From Mactra quadrangularis (Eukaryota; Mollusca; Bivalvia; Venerida; Mactridae): 64,000 nt of DNA. Made by a program: the position numbers and the translations under genes. Below are positions 57,250 to 64,000 of this stretch, piece after piece. Position 1 is the stretch's first letter. Every line of letters begins with the position of its first letter. The notes under the pieces are model-generated. The model did not search any database and was not told where the DNA came from. It saw nothing but the letters and a program-made list of their open reading frames with translations. The stretch lies in the NCBI GenBank assembly GCA_025267735.1, contig CM046306.1, positions 31,575,919-31,639,918 on the forward strand, in the 5' to 3' direction.

Positions 57250-60180
57250 ACTAAAACACTTACCGGATGTTTAATATACGGCGATATGACGTTGTCGTCT
57301 TCAAAGTGTCACATTAAAAGTTTACTTGAGCGATTTTAAGTTATAGAGTTTGATTATAATTTGGAATGAATATGTATAAGTGTGTACGGAATTTTAAACA
57401 CATATTTATGGGAAATAGACGTTTCTTAGAGTAATTTTAATTGTGAATAAATTGCAAGTGCAAAACGTTAATTTGATTTAAAATTCGTGAACAAAAATGG
57501 GAATGTAGCTTGATGCAAAAGAGCTTAGTACTTAAATGAATTGTTAGAAAGTCGATGTTTTTGTGAAAAAATTCAGCTTGTCATTCCACACCAAATCTTT
57601 AAAATTTTAACGAAAATATCAACGATCTCGTTAAAAAATACCCATTGATAACCAAAAATGAGAAGTTGTCAGTTCCTTTTGGTGAAAGAAAATAGTCCAG
57701 AATAATCTTTGGTTTGGTGAGATCGCTGCTGTACATGACCCTAAAATGTGTTGATGAAAATTAATTCTTTGACTGGTTTATTTTGTATGATAAAGTAAGA
57801 TAAACCTTGCCATGAGCAAACCACTTGAGAAGTCTAGTGCTATCCTTTTGTTAAATTCTGTTAATTGATACTTAATATACTATTTTATAGATAATATACA
57901 TAATAATATATTCTTTAATCAAAAAATAAGTTCAGGACATCGTTCCTCCAGCACTCCAGTGCTTTGATTTAAATAAGAGGCTTAGTTAATTGTGTTGAAA
58001 TTCAGCGTTGATGTGAGTTTTTCGGACGTTTCAGTGGATTTACAAGAATGGTTGTTGGGACGATCCAAAACGTGAAAATCCTTCGAAGAATCACATTTTT
58101 CGATTTCTTTGGAAAAAATCATAAGGAATACAAGTATTTTAAACACGTAAAAAGATATAAAATAAAAGCAACGATTTAAAAATTAACGAACACACAAGCC
58201 TATTAATGTATGATTGGATGAGAAAAATGTTTTACCACTGATTAATTTGTGTCTTCTTTTTCGTTAGAAAACTTGTTGTAGGGTAGGTCACTCTTAAAAA
58301 AGTTACTTGAAAGTTTAATTCATTTGCCTACATTTTCTTTAAAAAAACAAACAATAACAACAACATAAAACGCTCGCTTTTTTCAGATTTTAACTAACGT
58401 TTAATTTATTACTTGACATGAAAAACGCCGATGTCCTCCATAAATACTTAATTTATGTTTAGGCTCGGTCACTTTTTAAAAGTTATACGGAATTTTAATA
58501 CCATAAAAATCATCAGACGATCGTGCATGTTTTCGAAATTAACTAAGTTCGAGTGTCATAGTAGTGACGTATTAAATGCACTTGACTAGCTGTCCTCGCC
58601 TTTTCTCTGTCTAACTTGCTATGAAAAGGCCGATGATTTCCACTAGTAAATAAGATTAGAGAGTGCACAATAACCAAATATAGGCCTCGTAAGCTAGTTA
58701 CCATGATAATTTCACTGGTGACGGTCTTAAATATACTGTTGAGGTATGCGTAATATAGACAATAAACAATTGGTATCTATGTGTCTGTATAGAGGGACCA
58801 TACACTTGCACGATCAATGATTTGAACGCTTGATAAGGCCCGATCTGGGTACCCTGAGATGCTTGAATGTATCAATTTAGATAATTATCTTTTTTAATAG
58901 CTCGGATGGATGATTGCATATTTATTAATCTAAAAGTCGAGTTGATATTGCTTTGATGGTGCCGATTTTGTGCCCTTTTCTTTGTATGAGAGTCAATATC
59001 TGTGGGGCCAGGGGGGGGGGGCACGTGCCCCATGTGCCCCCCGGCAAATCCGGGCCTGTAGCTACAAGCGGTCATTATTTTACATTTTAGTAGTTATATT
59101 TGGCGAAAAAATGCCAACAAAGTACTTCACAACAACGATTTTCTTTGATATTTGTATTCATACGCGGAACTACTTGACGCGGAAGTAAATTGCGGATGAT
59201 TGGAGAATGTTATGCGTCTTAGTATAGCTCTAGGTGATATCTTCACCGTCTATTCATAGAATGTGTACCGAGTGTATCGCTCTTGTGGGTAAGTGCTTCC
59301 GGAGTTTACAAAAACTGACATTTTAACACTAAATTCGAAATAATCAATCCGAAAATCACATCATAAAAAATTAATAATAAAAGCTAACCAAAGAATACTG
59401 TTAGATCTAACAGTTAACCACAAACGCAGTTATTTAAGAATTTATATACTCTGAAGGAATGAACATAATATTTTATTATGACTTTTAATGTACTAGATGT
59501 AAGTAGACATTCACTGTCTCCAATTATCGCGTCGTCGGCAATTTCAAGCGAGAAAAAAAACTTTGATTAAAAAATATTGGGAATTAGCCGAAAGGCATTC
59601 AAATCAAATTTCTTACATGTTTACTGTATACACTGCCGGTAATCACGCGTTATATTTAACCTGTCCATACTATTGAGGGCGTAAAAAAGGCACGTTTGTC
59701 GTTGTGTTTAACCAAAAAAACCAATCTCTTGCTAGAGAGCTGATATTAAAGGTGGCGGCATTTCTTTTCTTGACCGACCAAGTTCGGAATTGTTCGCTCG
59801 CCTCGAGCATGCGCACTTGATTTTTGGAATCGTTCTAGTGTAAGAGTCGAAAGTTACAGTGCTTTGATTGTATACGTTAGTTTTCGAGGCGTAGTGTCGA
59901 ACTGGCCGGGGGTCAAATTTCGTAATAATAGAAACTTTGCAAAAAAAATTGCAAATTTGAGGTTTGGAATATTTACTGTTACTATATTTGAAGTCTCAAC
60001 TGCTAATGTTGCGTTTAAATTATTAGGTTTAACTGATTTCAAGTATATTGCCCGAGGTATAGCGAATGTAATTTCTCAGGCGCTAGGCCAGAATTGACGA
60101 GTTTGCTGACACTGCCACATACCACCACAAACCCGGTCGCACGATTTACTGCATACTCCAGATACTTACCGCATACTTCG
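57250..60180. other. Non-coding stretch, almost nothing recognised
   Basis: AT-rich. The only marks are a likely element end at 59005-59057 (minus strand CAGGCCCGGATTTGCC followed by a G-rich run) and short ORFs near 59864 and 60094 that match nothing I know. No gene is supported. Confidence 0.5.
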
Positions 60181-61514
60181 CATTCTCGCGTTAAAATCGA
60201 AAATACTCTCACACACTATTATAATTCTCATGCAATGATACTTAAATACTTAAAAACACTTGGTAGAATATTAATAACTAATAAGAATGAGATTTTCTTC
60301 GAAAAAATGATTTAAATGGAAGAAATTTGCCTAAAATAACGCACACTGTCGTTTTTTTTCGTATAAGAAAAACATATTCTTACAAATTCTCCTTAACACT
60401 CGCTTAATTCTGATACAATGACACTTAGATATAATTTAAACACTTGTTATAATATTAGTTGATACTTAGAATGTGATTTTTGTTCGAGCAGTTTACTTTA
60501 ATGGATAATCCTTGTCTCAAAATAGCGTACACTGTCATATTTTCGCTTAGAAGACAACCTTTTCTCTCTTAAATACTCCCTTGATTCATATACAATGAAC
60601 CTAGGATATTTATATAACATTGTATGAATATTTATTTAACTTATTATGCAATATTTGTTCCCAATGGTTACTTTAATAGATAACGTTTGGCTAAAAATAA
60701 CGAACACGGTCGTTTGCGAAAAGAAAAATAAATTCTCTGAAACACTCCCTTGATTCTAATACGTAGAAGGTTAAATACTAATATTACAACATTACAATTT
60801 TATAAGTATTAACTAATATTTTTTCTAAATAAAGACGTTTAATCACTGAATTATTCTTAAAATAACACACATAACCGCATATAAGTTTTTGCGTATATCT
60901 CCATTATATTCTTAAACTCCGCCTAAGTCACATGACCAATTTGCGGCACCTACCAATTTGAAGCACCGTCCCATAATTGAGAGTACATTTACTTCATTTT
61001 TGTTCAAAATATCGGCATAAATGGACCGATTTGTCTACTCGCGTAAAATTAACAAAATAATTGTTTACAAATCTAATGTACCCACAATGGGATATTTGTT
61101 CGAAATGTTGATTTCAGTACATGCAATTTGCCTCAAAATAACGAACATCACTGTAATTATACGTAAAAGAGAAAACCATTTACAAATATTCCTGCACACT
61201 CCTTTATATCTCACACAATGACACTAAGATATTTATAACACATTTGTTTTAATATCTGTTGATACCCATAATATGATTTTTGTTCTAAATATTGACTTTA
61301 ATATATGAAAATTTCCTCAAAATAACGAACATCGCCGTATTTTTTAATAAAAGAGAAACAAACTCCAACTATAACTCTAAAATACTCTATTGATTCTTAA
61401 AAGTGACACTAAGATATTTACAAAAACATTTGTTCAAATATAGCTTGATACCCATAAAATGATTTTTTTAGAATTATTGACTTGCATACACGAAATTTGC
61501 ATCAAAATAATGAA
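60180..61514 (+). repeat. Degenerate tandem repeats, period about 180 bp
   Basis: A block resembling TTTGCCTCAAAATAACGAAC recurs near 60330, 60511, 60687, 60854, 61128, 61311 and 61497; neighbouring spacings are 167-186 bp except one gap of about 274 bp. Each block is preceded by ATACAATGACACTNAGATAT-like text. The last block passes into the satellite to the right. Confidence 0.7.
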
Positions 61515-64000
61515 CTGAGATGAGCGTTGGCTACAGACCCCCAAAGTCGCGTCACCCCCTAGTGTCGGGAGATTTGCACGGGGTTTAACGGTACCTGAAC
61601 GTGGTGGGTTTGGTGTTTAAACACGTTTTTCAGGTGCCCTAGATGGTTAGCAACCTAACTGCAAAAATCACATTCGCACACCGAGGTGCGCCATGGCAAC
61701 AGAGCCGCAAAGTATACCGTGCAATAGGGCTATATATGGCTATAGAACAGCAAAAATGGCCGCCTCATCCTGGTGTCCCGAGGTTTGCACGCGTTTTTTG
61801 CTACCTTAATGTAGTTAGTTACTTGTTTGAACACATTTTTTCGATGCCCTACGTAGTTAGCAACCCATTTGCACAAAAATCATACCTGCGCAGTGAGATG
61901 CGCAGTGGCTACAGAGCCACGAAGTCGCCCCTCATCCTGGTGTCCCGAGATTTGCACGGGTATTCTCGGTAACTAAACGTGGTGGGTTTGGTGTTTAAAC
62001 ACGTTTTTCAGGTGCCCTAGATGGTTAGCAACCTAACTGCAAAAATCACATTCGCACACCGAGGTGCGCCATGGCAACAGAGCCGCAAAGTATACCGTGC
62101 AATATGGCTATATATGGCTATAGAACAGCAAAAATGGCCACCTCATCCTGGTGTCCCGAGGTTTGCACGCGTTTTTTGCTACCTTAATATAGTTAGTTAC
62201 TTGTTTGAACACATTTTTTCGATGCCCTACGTAGTTAGCAACCCATTTGCACAAAAATCATACCTGCGCAGTGAGATGCGCAGTGGCTAAAGAGCCACAA
62301 AGTCGCCCCTCATCTTGGTGTCCCGAGATTTGCACGGGTATTCTCGGTACCTAAACGTGGTGGGTTTGGTGTTTAAACACGTTTTTCAGGTGCCCTAGAT
62401 GGTAAGCAACCTAACTGCAAAAAATCACATTCGCACACCGAGGTGCGCCATGGCAACAGAGCCGCAAAGTATACCGTGCAATATGGCTATATATGGCTAT
62501 AGAACAGCAAAAATGGCCGCCTCATCCTGGTGTCCCGAGGTTTGCACGCGTTTTTTGCTACCTTAATGTAGTTAGTTACTTGTTTGAACACATTTTTTCG
62601 ATGCCCTACGTAGTTAGCAACCCATTTGCACAAAAATCATACCTGCGCAGTGAGATGCGCAGTGGCTACAGAGCCACGAAGTCGCCCCTCATCCTGGTGT
62701 CCCGAGATTTGCACGGGTATTCTCGGTACCTAAACGTGGTGGGTTTGGTGTTTAAACACGTTTTTCAGGTGCCCTAGATGGTTAGCAACCTAACTGCAAA
62801 AAATCACATTGGCACACCGAGGTGCGCCATGGCAACAGAGCCGCAAAGTATAACGTGCAATAGGGCTATATATGACTATAGAACAGCAAAAATGGCCACC
62901 TCATCCTGGTGTCCCGAGGTTTGCACGCGTTTTTTGCTACCTTAATGTAGTTAGTTACTTGTTTGAACACATTATTTCTATGCCCTACGTAGTTAGCAAC
63001 CCATTTGCACAAAAATCATACCTGCGCAGTGAGATGCGCAGTGGCTACAGAGCCACAAATTCGCCCCTCATCCTGGTGTCCCGAGATTTGCACGGGGTGT
63101 CTCGGTACCTAAACGTGGTGGGTTTGGTGTTTAAACACGTTTTTCAGGTGCCCTAGATGGTAAGCAACCTAACTGCAAAAAATCACATTCGCACACCAAG
63201 GTGCGCCATGGCAACAGAGCCGCAAAGTATACCGTGCAATATGGCTATATATGGCTATAGAACAGCAAAAATGGCCGCCTCATCCTGGTGTCCCGAGGTT
63301 TGCATGCGTTTTTTGCTACCTTAATGTAGTTAGTTACTTGTTTGAACACATTTTTTCGATGCCCTACGTAGTTAGCAACCCATTTGCACAAAAATCATAC
63401 CTGCGCAGTGAGATGCGCAGTGGCTACAGAGCCTCAAAGTCGCCCCTCATCCTGAGGTCCCGAGATTTGCACGGGTATTCTCGGTACCTAAACGTGGTGG
63501 GTTTGGTGTTTAAACACGTTTTTCATGTGCCCTAGATGATTAGCAACCTAACTGCAAAAAATCACATTCGCACACCGAGGTGCGCCATGGCAACAGAGCC
63601 GCAAAGTATACCGTGCAATAGGGCTATATATGGCTATAGAACAGCAAAAATGGCCGCCTCATCCTGGTGTCCCGAGGTTTGCACGCGTTTTTTGCTACCT
63701 TAATGTATTTAGTTACTTGTTTGAACACATTATTTCGATGCCCTACGTAGTCAGCAACCCATATGCACAAAAATCATACCTGCGCAGTGAGATGCGCAGT
63801 GGCTACAAAGCCACAAAGTCGCCCCTCATCCTGGTGTCCCGAGATTTGCACGGGTATTCTCGGTACCTAAACGTGGTGGGTTTGGTGTTTAAACACGTTT
63901 TTTAAGGTGCCCTAGATGGTTAGCAACCTAACTGCAAAAAATCACATTCGCACACCGAGGTGCGCCATGGCAACAGAGCCGCAAATTATACCGTGCAATA
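61515..64000 (+). repeat. Tandem satellite, 379 bp asymmetric dimer, running off the right edge
   Basis: GGTTAGCAACCTAACTGC-type landmarks recur near 61643, 62021, 62399, 62778, 63157, 63536 and 63916 (steps 378-380). Within each unit CATCCTGGTGTCCCGAG occurs twice, 167 bp then 211 bp apart, so the unit is two related halves. The units differ by only a few bases. TGCGCAGTGAGATGCGCAG and CACACCGAGGTGCGCC form local inverted pairs. Not coding: the period is not a multiple of three. Confidence 0.95.

Noticed and set aside
59864..60315. Two overlapping plus-strand open frames
   Set aside because: No recognisable domain; they lie in AT-rich sequence at the edge of degenerate tandem repeats.
61643..63905. 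Series of 89-109 residue open frames in the satellite
   Set aside because: They are the same repeat read again and again; the 379 bp period is not a multiple of three, so no continuous protein is possible.
61515..64000. CRISPR-like array
   Set aside because: Units are contiguous and nearly identical with no unique spacers, in a eukaryotic setting: a satellite.

Overview
The window is a piece of an AT-rich animal nuclear genome. Long introns with GT-AG splicing, an axonemal dynein gene, and many short inverted-repeat DNA transposons all point to a metazoan. The short repeats ending in GGACGGACGGACG-like text resemble those common in bivalve molluscs, so a lophotrochozoan, most likely a bivalve, is my inference from repeat style and not a demonstrated assignment.

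About 83% of the window (left edge to about 53.2 kb, minus strand) is one gene: the N-terminal and central part of an outer-arm axonemal dynein heavy chain of the DNAH5/DNAH8 type. I could place 63 consecutive coding exons by hand. Every splice junction is GT-AG and every phase agrees across junctions. The joined reading frame gives residues 1-3306, from the start methionine at 53164 through the tail, linker, AAA1, AAA2, AAA3 and AAA4 to the first helix of the stalk. The microtubule-binding tip, AAA5, AAA6 and C-terminal domain lie beyond the left edge. A non-coding first exon near 54.33-54.42 kb is inferred.

The introns hold layered mobile elements. A complete Tigger/pogo element (37293-40720) carries an undamaged two-exon transposase in the same direction as the dynein gene, with a smaller element sitting inside the transposase's own intron. 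The 3.3 kb intron at 28.4-31.7 kb is a nest of at least four insertions, three of them with visible target-site duplications. One of these is a 523 bp element with 57 bp terminal repeats and a 51-codon ORF that faintly resembles a helicase start. Other introns carry a twin pair of 142 bp elements with 6 bp duplications, a fold-back element, a 770 bp element packed with copies of one motif, five copies of a 340 bp dispersed repeat, tRNA-like short elements and LINE tails.

From 54.7 kb to the right edge no protein gene was recognised. This part holds a 952 bp inverted-repeat element full of short repeated motifs, a strongly hairpin-forming tract at 56.7-57.25 kb that includes two diverged copies of the same multi-hairpin unit, about 3 kb with nothing recognisable, and a tandem satellite. 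The satellite is a 379 bp asymmetric dimer (61.5 kb to the right edge) whose left flank decays into degenerate repeats of about 180 bp.
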